A stretch of 54,206 bases of DNA, from assembly GCA_030427965.1 (NCBI GenBank), contig JAUICD010000018.1:1-54206 (forward strand). The letters are read 5' to 3'. Below are positions 28,111 through 34,975 of the stretch, in pieces. The position numbers and the translations under genes were made by a program. A model generated the notes under the pieces. It was given only the letters and a program-made list of their open reading frames with translations. It searched no databases and was not told where the DNA came from. Source of the DNA: Bdellovibrionia bacterium (lineage in GTDB: Bacteria > Bdellovibrionota > Bdellovibrionia > Bdellovibrionales > JAUICD01). Within the stretch, counting starts at the first letter, position 1. The number at the start of each line of letters is the position of its first letter.

Positions 28111-29459
28111 TTCGATACTATTTTTTCACCAATGAGCCCTCGCAATGTGCGGATGAAGCGAGTTTTACGTTTATTGGATTCTTTAAGTTGGCTTAGATAT
28201 TCGGTCCATTCTTTATTTCTTTTAGTTTTTAGATAGACTTTCATCATACTCTTTAGGTATCCAGCAGCTTCGTTATAAGCAGACGGATTGGTTTGAGCAA
28301 TGCAGTCCTCAGCTAATCCTCGCCATATTTTTAAGGCCCCATCGGGGTATTTGGTTTCAATAGCAGAAGCGACTTGATGGTCTGATCTAAAATAGCAATC
28401 TTTTTTCTGTACCTTCCTGTAAAGGCTTAAAACATCTTCTATCCGCTTTTCATTAATGGCAATACTAATAAGAGCTTCATAATGGGGATACTGGGCATAC
28501 TCACTGTCATCTTGAAAAGCGGATTTTAAAGCTCCTTTGGCAGGAGCTTTGCCTGAATCGAGAAATTGTATAGCCCACAATTTCATTTCATCCACATTTT
28601 TTGTTTTATTAGCTGCATCTAATAGAGTTTGATAAGTGGATAGGTCAGGGTGATTTAAAAAATCTTCTTGTTTCAAAAGTAAAATAGAACTGAAATCACC
28701 TGAATCAGAGGCTAATTTTGCAATAGTTTTTCTTAAAGAGTGAGTGATGCCAGGGTAACTATTGCCAAGGTGATGAATCCCTTCTTCAGCCACAGTGCGA
28801 GCCTTTTTATATTGTTTTGCTTTAACTAAATGATGGACGTATCTTTCCCAGCTATCGGTCAACCAAGCCTCTTCTTCGCATAGGGGGAGTATTTCTTGTG
28901 AGCGATCTGCTTTTTCTAATGCATATATAAGTAAGTTGGAAATTCGATCTCGTCCATAGCTTCTGTAAAAATCATCCCGACCCTTTGGGCTTTTACACTG
29001 CAATTCATTTAACTGCTCAAAAAGTTTATCGGCCATCTTTGACCAAGCGGATAAATCTTGAACGCTCTTTAAAACATCATGAGCATTTCTAAAAATTTCA
29101 TAATCGTCATTTAAAATAGCTTCTATCGAATACTGGATCTTTTTAAGGTCAGGCCAGTTGCTCTTTGTGAGAGCTTTAAAGGCAATTTCCATGCAGTTTT
29201 GAATCTTCCAAGCCGAGTCGCCATCGTCATTACAGCTTTCCACATATTCTTTCGCCTCATCAATAAAAACTTGAGCGATTTCTATAACTGCTTCATATTG
29301 CTTTTGGCAAAAGAGCTGCTTCATTGTTGTTTCAACACGGTCAAAGTCAGCTATATGACCTTCGTCTTTCCAGTGATTGCGCCAAGCTGGTTCCGACATG
29401 ACGAATTTAACTTCCCGTTTCATACTGGATATAATTTTTTTGATATTGCCACCAGACAT
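28107..29459 (-). CDS. C-terminal part of a split SWIM zinc-finger protein
   Basis: 450 residues, mostly alpha-helical and repeat-like, as in the helical region that follows the SWIM domain in SWIM zinc-finger family proteins (MSGGNIKKIISSMKREV, SEPAWRNHWKDEGHI, EYVESCNDDGDSAWKI). The frame continues upstream without interruption through 17 more codons, including QFRQELLDRAR which also fits the family, up to a TAA at 29511-29513. Beyond it, in the same frame, is the SWIM domain ORF. So the two ORFs were one gene of about 640 codons. If this part is still translated it must restart at the ATG at 29459, which has a poor ribosome binding site. Function of the family is uncertain; nucleic-acid or protein binding is suggested by the zinc finger. 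Confidence 0.75.
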   Translation of the reverse strand: MSGGNIKKIISSMKREVKFVMSEPAWRNHWKDEGHIADFDRVETTMKQLFCQKQYEAVIEIAQVFIDEAKEYVESCNDDGDSAWKIQNCMEIAFKALTKSNWPDLKKIQYSIEAILNDDYEIFRNAHDVLKSVQDLSAWSKMADKLFEQLNELQCKSPKGRDDFYRSYGRDRISNLLIYALEKADRSQEILPLCEEEAWLTDSWERYVHHLVKAKQYKKARTVAEEGIHHLGNSYPGITHSLRKTIAKLASDSGDFSSILLLKQEDFLNHPDLSTYQTLLDAANKTKNVDEMKLWAIQFLDSGKAPAKGALKSAFQDDSEYAQYPHYEALISIAINEKRIEDVLSLYRKVQKKDCYFRSDHQVASAIETKYPDGALKIWRGLAEDCIAQTNPSAYNEAAGYLKSMMKVYLKTKRNKEWTEYLSQLKESNKRKTRFIRTLRGLIGEKIVSN

Positions 29460-29510
29460 CCTTGCTCTATCGAGTAACTCTTGTCTGAATTGTGAATTGG
29501 AAGAAGAGGC

Positions 29511-30026
29511 TTAAGTTATAAGTTCTATCAGCTCTTTTTTAGTGTGACTTTTTAAATATTTAAAGACTTCCTCTTGAGGAGGTTCTTCTGGGGGCTCATT
29601 CATCTTGTAATCATCATCAAAACTGTAGTCGTCTTCGTCTTTTTCAGGGCCATACTTTATGCGTAATAGGTCGGGATCAGACTCATCAACAACGGGGACG
29701 CCTTCTTTTCTCCTTAGCCTTTCAGAATAAGCCAAAATTAAAGCGACGGCATGTTTGCAATTATAGCCATAGGGGCAAGAGCACCAAGAACTCAACCCAC
29801 TTCCATTTTCATTGATTTTAACAACAGTTGTGTAGAGTTCCGTGCCAGTGACATGGGCCAATAATCCTTCGGGACAAATTTTTAAGTCTGTGACATGACC
29901 ATCTTTAAAATAGGCTTCACCCCTTCGCAAGACTCTATCGCCGCACCAGTCTTCCAATTCATCCCAAGTAAGAGTTTTAATACCTTCTTGGTATCTTTTA
30001 GTAAGTTCATTTGATTGTGAAGTCAT
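29511..30026 (-). CDS. SWIM zinc-finger protein, N-terminal part (split gene)
   Basis: 171 residues containing a SWIM domain: WCSCPYGYNCKHAVALIL near residue 81 gives the CxC...CxH zinc ligands. The acidic, proline-rich tail (PPEEPPQEEVFKYL) leads to KELIELIT and then the TAA at 29511-29513. The downstream ORF begins in the same frame, so this is most likely a nonsense mutation in a longer gene. The ATG at 30026 has AGGG five bases upstream. A truncated but zinc-binding product could still be made. Confidence 0.8.
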   Translation of the reverse strand: MTSQSNELTKRYQEGIKTLTWDELEDWCGDRVLRRGEAYFKDGHVTDLKICPEGLLAHVTGTELYTTVVKINENGSGLSSWCSCPYGYNCKHAVALILAYSERLRRKEGVPVVDESDPDLLRIKYGPEKDEDDYSFDDDYKMNEPPEEPPQEEVFKYLKSHTKKELIELIT

Positions 30027-30033
30027 TGTTACC

Positions 30034-30204
30034 CTATTTACAATTAGCTAGTCCCACCAGCCCCATATATTTTTTATGCATAAGATCGAAAGCTTTTTTA
30101 AGATCACTCAGTCTTTTTTGATCGGCCATTTTATCTACTTTTTTAGCATCCTTAATGATGTTATTGCCAACCCTGCCCCCGTATCTGTAGCCCCTAAGCC
30201 GCAA
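30034..30204 (-). CDS. Small basic hypothetical ORF
   Basis: A 56-residue frame, rich in Lys and Arg, from a TTG at 30204 (overlapping the antitoxin stop by 11 bp) to TAG at 30034-30036. The C-terminal part, DQKRLSDLKKAFDLMHKKYM, is a plausible amphipathic helix. It fills the gap between the antitoxin and the SWIM gene. No family is recognised and the start has no clear ribosome binding site; it may be a remnant or chance frame. Confidence 0.25.
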   Translation of the reverse strand: MRLRGYRYGGRVGNNIIKDAKKVDKMADQKRLSDLKKAFDLMHKKYMGLVGLANCK

Positions 30205-30517
30205 TTGATTTCAAAATAGAGGTCAATGTTGAAAGGGTCGGGTTAAACTCTAAATCATCATTAATCAAATCGTAGAGGGTCTGACGGCCTATATTAGCTT
30301 CAGAGGCAAGTTTTGTTTTAGGTTGAGCGCGTAGGTGGGCGATTAAGACATCTTTGAAAGTTTCAATATCATCTTCCATTAAAGCCTCAATCAAAATTTG
30401 TTTGATGACTTTGGCGTCCTTAAAATCAGGGTTTTTTGTACTATGCTTTTTCAAAGCCACTTTCTTCAATTTGGACTTTAAGCTTTTTGGCTTTTCTGAT
30501 GTCTTTGTTTTGGCCAC
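30194..30517 (-). CDS. Addiction-module antitoxin (HI1420-type HTH)
   Basis: 107 residues: a Lys-rich N-terminal extension and a C-terminal helix-turn-helix. EDDIETFKDVLIAHLR, LASEANIGRQTLYDLI and FNPTLSTLTSILKSI match the HI1420-like antidote family in order. The GTG start at 30517 is supported by GGAGG seven bases upstream. It overlaps the end of the upstream toxin reading frame, the usual toxin-first order of this family. It should bind its own promoter and neutralise a RelE-like toxin, but that toxin gene is interrupted. The coding frame of the antitoxin is intact. Confidence 0.82.
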   Translation of the reverse strand: MAKTKTSEKPKSLKSKLKKVALKKHSTKNPDFKDAKVIKQILIEALMEDDIETFKDVLIAHLRAQPKTKLASEANIGRQTLYDLINDDLEFNPTLSTLTSILKSIAA

Positions 30518-30752
30518 GCTTATTACCTCCGAGCAAAATAACGATTACTTTCTGTCCCATGCGGAAAGTGTAGACCCTTAAACCCGATGACCACTTGAGT
30601 TCCACCAAGCCATCAAAGGCGTTGATCGTTCCAAAGTGACCATCCTTTTCAATTCATTGAAGGCGAGCATCTATGAGGATTCGAGTTTTAGGATCTTGCT
30701 CTGCAAACCAATCCTCAAACTCTGTTGTTTTTAGTATCTCAAATATAACCAT
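30441..30752 (-). pseudogene. RelE/Gp49-like toxin gene with in-frame TGA
   Basis: A single frame of 104 codons from ATG at 30752 to TAG at 30441-30443 encodes a phage-derived Gp49/RelE-type toxin: FEDWFAEQDPKTRILIDARL, then after the break IEKDGHFGTINAFDGLVELK, SGLRVYTFRMG and KVIVILLGGNKRGQNKDI. A TGA at 30654-30656 replaces codon 33, where relatives usually have Arg (CGA to TGA is one transition). Without readthrough a 32-residue peptide results, so the mRNase should be inactive. Its 3' end overlaps the antitoxin start in another frame, as in intact pairs. Confidence 0.8.
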
Positions 30753-30780
30753 ACTCCAGCTTCAACGATGTATAAATCAT

Positions 30781-30808
30781 ATTGTACGGTAAACCCTACG
30801 TTTGTCAA
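30781..30808 (-). promoter_or_regulatory. Promoter and operator of the toxin-antitoxin operon
   Basis: On the minus strand TTGACA (30803-30808) and TACAAT (30781-30786) are 16 bp apart, close to the sigma-70 consensus. The toxin ATG lies 28 bp downstream of the -10 box. Across the spacer and -10 lies a near-perfect 16-bp palindrome (30784-30799, GTAxGGT and ACCxTAC half-sites), the expected position for an autoregulating antitoxin. Confidence 0.6.
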
Positions 30809-30824
30809 GGCCGCAAGCGGCCTT
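30807..30824. terminator. GC-rich hairpin, possible terminator
   Basis: Arms AAGGCCGC and GCGGCCTT pair perfectly around a two-base centre. It lies downstream of the minus-strand SGNH gene and just upstream of the TA promoter. T tracts on either side are short, so termination would be weak or factor-assisted. Confidence 0.4.
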
Positions 30825-30902
30825 TATATGAGCATATTGAGAGAATGCCTGATTTTTCACATGCTTTTTGAGAGAGCGATGAGGTGGGGTTGCCCACGGT
30901 AG

Positions 30903-32135
30903 TCATTCTACATCAACTCGTGATGGTTCTAGGTAAACTGACGGAAGATGGCTTTTTGGTTCTATGGGCTTCTTTTCATTGGCATCCACTTTATTGAATA
31001 TGGCGCGCATTAGGATCTTTCGCCCATAATCATTGAGGTGACAGCAGTTATCCATAAATATAGTTTTCCTTTCATTTTCAAAGAGTTTGGCAAGTGAATA
31101 AAAAGGCTTTCCTTCAGACTTCAAATCCATATGTGTTTTGTGTGCAAGGGAGTATGCCAGGCGGAGTGTTTGCTCATTTTCACGGTCGATACTTGTGTCT
31201 CTTTCAAATTCTGTGAGAAACTTCTTCCCAATATAAATTGTGGGTTGGAGCAAAACAATATGAGGAAGTTTCAATTCTTTTAAAATTAAGTGAGTGTACT
31301 TTGCATATTTTAAGTACAAATCTGTCCCGCCAAGAGTTCGTTGGCTATGTGCTGGTTTTTTTAAATAAAAATGTTGGGATGGATCTTCTTCTAGTGAATG
31401 AAAGTATTTTTTTGTTAATGTCGCATGCCATCTATTTACTATTTTTCGACAAGAGTTTTTTAGAAATTTCTTTGTATAAGAAGAAGAGTTTGAATCAGAG
31501 CAATAGGATTTTGAATATGTAACCAGTAATTTTCGTAACTGAAGAATTTCTACAGATTTTGTGTTGGCCTCGGTGTAAAGGTCCCAATATTCGGGGTAAC
31601 CAAGTGGCTGATCAATTCTAAGGTCAGACATAATTTCATTTGTCCCACCTAGAAATATTGCATAATCCAGCATTGGGGCAAAGTAAGTTGCAACCATATG
31701 TGTTTGGGGAAACTTTTGTCCTCGAACGGAAAAAGAGATAAATTCAACGTCTAGGTGGCTCCACTTTTTGGGAAGCTCCTTTCGGAGAAGTTTTGGGTCG
31801 TAGTACCCTAAGAAACGATAAAAATTGGCAGCAACACTGCCTCCAAAAACTCCAACACGCAGCTTGTTTTTTTCTGGCTTTACAGGAAAGGGTTCGTCAA
31901 ACTCAAAGCCAAAATTATTTCCATGTGTATTTCTTAAAAAAGTATGTCCAAAAAGTGGATCAAAGCGAAGATTTTCAACTCCAGAGATGGAGCCACCGTG
32001 TATATGACTTGGGCTGGGTAGAGAGCTTTTTTGTGTGAGTTTCAGTGCGAAAAACGAAATGAGTTCTATGGAAATCAATAGAACTAAAACTGTTATGGTC
32101 CAAAAGAGAAAGAGCTTTTTAAATTTTTGAATCAC
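30903..32135 (-). CDS. Membrane-anchored SGNH/GDSL-type protein
   Basis: 410 residues with one N-terminal membrane helix (about 8-30) and a periplasmic SGNH-like domain. VGVFGGSVAANFYRF supplies the block I serine, YAIFLGGTNEIMSD the block III Gly-x-Asn, and MDNCCHLNDYGRKILMRAI the block V Asp-x-x-His. These proteins hydrolyse or transfer acyl groups on glycans or lipids. It is the last gene of an operon with tadA (8-bp gap) and a B12-radical-SAM gene. Confidence 0.72.
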   Translation of the reverse strand: MIQKFKKLFLFWTITVLVLLISIELISFFALKLTQKSSLPSPSHIHGGSISGVENLRFDPLFGHTFLRNTHGNNFGFEFDEPFPVKPEKNKLRVGVFGGSVAANFYRFLGYYDPKLLRKELPKKWSHLDVEFISFSVRGQKFPQTHMVATYFAPMLDYAIFLGGTNEIMSDLRIDQPLGYPEYWDLYTEANTKSVEILQLRKLLVTYSKSYCSDSNSSSYTKKFLKNSCRKIVNRWHATLTKKYFHSLEEDPSQHFYLKKPAHSQRTLGGTDLYLKYAKYTHLILKELKLPHIVLLQPTIYIGKKFLTEFERDTSIDRENEQTLRLAYSLAHKTHMDLKSEGKPFYSLAKLFENERKTIFMDNCCHLNDYGRKILMRAIFNKVDANEKKPIEPKSHLPSVYLEPSRVDVE

Positions 32136-32143
32136 ACCCTCCG

Positions 32144-32611
32144 TTACGCTTTGTTCTTGGATTCTCTAAGTTGACTAAAAAAATTCTTTAGTAGAGTTTG
32201 TGACTCCTCAGCTTGCACACCGCCAAGAACTTCAATCGAATGATTGAATGTCGCAGCTTCGGGCATCTTGATTTTTGTTTCAATAGCTCCCCATCGTAAA
32301 TCTTGTGCGGCATATACGATTCGATCAACACGTGCCTGAAGTGATGCTCCAAAACACATCGGACAAGGTTCAAGTGTGGTATAGAGAGTGCTTTTTTTGA
32401 GCCGCCAATTTTTTATTTTTTGAGAGGCGTTGCGGATTGCAATGACTTCGGCGTGAGCTGTTGGGTCGTGAAGGGCTTCTTTTGAATTAAATCCAGTGCC
32501 AATAATTTGATTGTCGATTACGACAATTGCTCCAATTGGGACTTCGCCGTATTGCTCAGCTGTTTTTGCTAGGTTAAGAGCTTCCTTCATCCAAAACTCA
32601 TCATCTTTCAT
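32144..32611 (-). CDS. tadA: tRNA adenosine(34) deaminase
   Basis: Zinc-dependent deaminase that converts A34 to inosine in tRNA-Arg(ACG), widening codon reading; cytoplasmic. 155 residues, normal length. The motif HAEVIAIRNA provides the His zinc ligand and the proton-shuttling Glu, and LEPCPMCFGA the two Cys ligands. GEVPIGAIVV, RIVYAAQDLRWGAIE and the C-terminal helices are family-typical. It sits between a radical SAM gene and an SGNH gene, an odd place for a tRNA-modification gene but tightly spaced. Confidence 0.95.
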   Translation of the reverse strand: MKDDEFWMKEALNLAKTAEQYGEVPIGAIVVIDNQIIGTGFNSKEALHDPTAHAEVIAIRNASQKIKNWRLKKSTLYTTLEPCPMCFGASLQARVDRIVYAAQDLRWGAIETKIKMPEAATFNHSIEVLGGVQAEESQTLLKNFFSQLRESKNKA

Positions 32612-32643
32612 TTTCTATAACCTTTTTGAGAATTGATTCTGTA

Positions 32644-34110
32644 TCAGTTGTGGGCCACTTGATGTGTTTCAAGGTGATTATAAAATCTTTTGAGCCGTTC
32701 TTCACGGATCTCAAAAGTGTTCTCACCGTCTTTGGAGGTCCATTTTCTAAAATTGATATCTCCACTCATAACACTGTATTTGTCGGGATCTGAAATCATC
32801 TGATCACTTAAAAGAAAGGTCGACATGCAATAGGCAGCGTCGATGTGTTCTTTGTTTTCTTCAATAAAGTCCAAGGTCATCTGAAAATCTTCTTCAGTCT
32901 CGGTTGGATAACCAACAATAGTGAAAAGCGTAACTTTTATGCCAGCGTCTTTAATAGCTCGGATATTGTCGCGTGCGATGTCATGGGTGTATCCTTTTCG
33001 CATATCTTTCACCACTTTTGGAGATCCACTTTCAAAGCCAAAAACGATATTGTAGCATCCAATTTGAGCAAGTTTCTTGCAGGTTTCTGGGTCAAGTGCC
33101 TTATTGAAATGTCCCCAACAATTCCACTTTAATTGGGGTTCATCCCCCCATTTTTCAATTAAGATATCGGCAAGTTCGTTCATCAATCTTCTGGATGTGT
33201 TGATGTATGCGCCGTTAAAAGAAGCATGAGCCCTGGTTGCAATACTAGAGATGTATAAAATTTCATCAGCAATATTACGAGCACTTCTCTTTCTGAAGGC
33301 TTCGCCCCATAAGAGTTTTACTCCGCAGAACGTGCAACGAAAATTACAGCCTCGGTTAAAGACCAAAGGGAAGCTTGGGTTGTTGTATTTGGAAAGTTCA
33401 AAGTCTGAATAGTCTGGAAATGGAATGGCATCGAGGTCTTTGATCTCTGGCCTGTGTCCACTGTGGTGAATTTTTCCAGCCTTTCTGTAGAGAATTCCCT
33501 TTACTGATGAAAAGTCCCAATCACCCAGGATGGTTTGAACAATTTCTTTAATTGTATCGTCACCCTCACCAATGCTGATAATATCTGCGATTCCCTCTTC
33601 TAAAATTTTCTCATAGACTTTATCAAATGAATTATTGAAGTTGGATGTACAGTCTGGGCCACCCATTAAAATCCATGTTGTCGGTGACTTTTTTCGTATT
33701 CTACGCGCCAACTCCACTGTAAAGGCTCGATTGGAATTGAACATCGAAAACCCAATAGCAGTGGGGTGTGACTCAAGTAGCAGGTCTGCATACTCATTGA
33801 GAGTTTTGTCGGCCATGGGAAGAATGACATTTTCAAAATTTACTCTGTCATCCCAGTTTGCAATATCAATGAGATCTGCTTTCTTAATATCTCGCCGCGC
33901 CATTTTCTGGCGATCTCCAGACTCTTCAAGTCCACCATGGCGTTCAAAAAAATCAATGCTCAGATCAAAACACTTTGCTGGGATCCCGATTTCAGCAAGA
34001 GAGGACTTCAGATAGCCAATTTGATAGGGAATTGCGTAGGTGTAGCAGTAGGGGCCTGCCGCAAATACAACATTTGGCTGATGTGAAGGACGATTCTTGA
34101 TTGAGGCCAT
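32644..34110 (-). CDS. B12-binding domain radical SAM protein
   Basis: 488 residues from the ATG at 34110; a TTG at 34131 would add seven. The N-terminal domain has the B12-type fold pattern (IGFSMFNSNRAFTVELARRI, WILMGGPDCTSNF). The radical SAM motif NRGCNFRCTFCGV lies near residue 242, followed by CYNIVFGFESGSPKV and LFTIVGYPTETEEDF. It is distinct from the closely related pair at 16563 and 47061. It heads an operon with tadA and an SGNH protein. No ribosome binding site precedes the ATG, and a promoter-like pair sits immediately upstream. Confidence 0.88.
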   Translation of the reverse strand: MASIKNRPSHQPNVVFAAGPYCYTYAIPYQIGYLKSSLAEIGIPAKCFDLSIDFFERHGGLEESGDRQKMARRDIKKADLIDIANWDDRVNFENVILPMADKTLNEYADLLLESHPTAIGFSMFNSNRAFTVELARRIRKKSPTTWILMGGPDCTSNFNNSFDKVYEKILEEGIADIISIGEGDDTIKEIVQTILGDWDFSSVKGILYRKAGKIHHSGHRPEIKDLDAIPFPDYSDFELSKYNNPSFPLVFNRGCNFRCTFCGVKLLWGEAFRKRSARNIADEILYISSIATRAHASFNGAYINTSRRLMNELADILIEKWGDEPQLKWNCWGHFNKALDPETCKKLAQIGCYNIVFGFESGSPKVVKDMRKGYTHDIARDNIRAIKDAGIKVTLFTIVGYPTETEEDFQMTLDFIEENKEHIDAAYCMSTFLLSDQMISDPDKYSVMSGDINFRKWTSKDGENTFEIREERLKRFYNHLETHQVAHN

Positions 34111-34116
34111 TTTAGA

Positions 34117-34145
34117 ATTAGAGAAGAGCAACTGGAGGGAGTCAA
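34117..34145 (-). promoter_or_regulatory. Candidate promoter giving a leaderless mRNA
   Basis: On the minus strand TTGACT (34140-34145) and TCTAAT (34117-34122) are 17 bp apart. Only six bases separate the -10 box from the ATG of the radical SAM gene (34110), so transcription would start at or next to the start codon. This agrees with the absence of a ribosome binding site. Confidence 0.5.
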
Positions 34146-34214
34146 TGAATCCAAATCAAGAGAAATAATGCCATGAGTCTAAAATGGTTTTGTGACCACC
34201 ACGCCCCTCTCAAG

Positions 34215-34242
34215 TTGACCTTGTGCATTGCTTTTGTTAACT
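34215..34242 (+). promoter_or_regulatory. Candidate promoter of the rpsU-yqeY-dnaG-rpoD operon
   Basis: TTGACC (34215-34220) and TTAACT (34237-34242), 16 bp apart, precede rpsU by about 28 bp. The -35 box is good and the -10 box is weak. Confidence 0.4.
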
Positions 34243-34269
34243 CTACCCCCCTGAAAGGTGGTGATTTTA

Positions 34270-34476
34270 GTGGCCCAGGTAAAGGTTCGTGATGGCGAGA
34301 GCTTTGAACAGGCTTTTCGACGGTTTAAAAAACAAGTTGAAAAGGGTGGAGTTCTTTCCGAGATCAAAAAACGCGAACACTATGAAAAGCCGAGTGTGCG
34401 AAGTAAGAAAAAGCGAATTGCAGCTCGCAAACGCCTTCTTAAGAAAATGAAAAAAATAAATGAAGGTGGATTCTAG
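34270..34476 (+). CDS. rpsU: Ribosomal protein S21
   Basis: Small basic protein of the 30S subunit near the 3' end of 16S rRNA, helping initiation. The start is taken as GTG at 34270, giving 68 residues beginning [26 protein letters not shown] at 34255-34261 is the binding site. GTGs at 34258 and 34261 would overlap that site. The Lys/Arg-rich C-terminus ([17 protein letters not shown]) is normal. It is the first gene of the macromolecular synthesis operon, and its stop overlaps the yqeY start by one base. Confidence 0.93.
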   Translation: MAQVKVRDGESFEQAFRRFKKQVEKGGVLSEIKKREHYEKPSVRSKKKRIAARKRLLKKMKKINEGGF

Positions 34477-34922
34477 TGTCATTAAAAGAAACAATCATGG
34501 TGGAACTCAAAACTGCTATGAAAGAAAAAAACGCAGACAAACTTTCTTGTCTGCGTTTTTTACAAGCACAGATCAAAAACAAAGAAATCGAAAATCGACC
34601 AAATGAAATAACCGACGAAGATATTCTCCAGGTCATTAAAAAATTGGTAAAACAGAGAAAAGAAGGAATTGATCAATTCACTGATGCGGGTCGAGTAGAC
34701 TTGGCAGACAAAGAAAAGGCAGAATTGGCAATACTAGAGACGTTTTTGCCGGAGCAGATGTCTGAAGAACAGGTCACGAGTTTGGTTGAATCAGTTATCA
34801 AAGAGCTTGGTGCAACAACAATGAAAGACATGGGAAATGTCATGAAGGTTGTTTTAGAAAAGTCTGGTGGCTCTGCAGATAACAAGATGGTTAGCCAGTT
34901 GGTTCGCAAACAGTTGCAGTAA
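34476..34922 (+). CDS. yqeY: GatB/YqeY domain protein
   Basis: 148-residue cytoplasmic protein of the YqeY family, related to the tail domain of GatB and probably linked to tRNA or tRNA-amidotransferase function, but of unproven role. ADKLSCLRFLQAQIKNKEIE, then EDILQVIKKLVKQRKEGIDQ and LETFLPEQMSEEQ are characteristic. The GTG start at 34476 overlaps the rpsU stop. A terminator-like hairpin is embedded in codons 17-29, within the conserved N-terminal segment. dnaG follows 53 bp downstream. Confidence 0.93.
   Translation: MSLKETIMVELKTAMKEKNADKLSCLRFLQAQIKNKEIENRPNEITDEDILQVIKKLVKQRKEGIDQFTDAGRVDLADKEKAELAILETFLPEQMSEEQVTSLVESVIKELGATTMKDMGNVMKVVLEKSGGSADNKMVSQLVRKQLQ
34526..34561 (+). terminator. 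Intragenic terminator-like hairpin (attenuator) inside yqeY
   Basis: Arms at 34526-34540 and 34547-34561 are perfectly complementary over 15 bp with a six-base loop (34541-34546). The stem core CGCAGACAA is preceded by an A tract and its partner is followed by TTTTTT, the full form of an intrinsic terminator. It lies 50 bp after the rpsU stop, where the E. coli operon has an intergenic terminator between rpsU and dnaG. Confidence 0.7.
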
Positions 34923-34975
34923 TTTTTAAATTCCAAAAGTTATAAGATTTGGGGGAGAAGCGGACGCTTCAAGTC

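Noticed and set aside
28107..30752. Stop-codon reassignment or recoding, because TAA and TGA both interrupt conserved proteins
   Set aside because: TAA, TGA and TAG all act as normal stops in the intact genes of the window, and the two interruptions use different codons, so local mutation is simpler.
30807..30824. Hairpin as a confident intrinsic terminator
   Set aside because: The stem is perfect, but the tail lacks a T tract on both strands, so it was kept only at low confidence.
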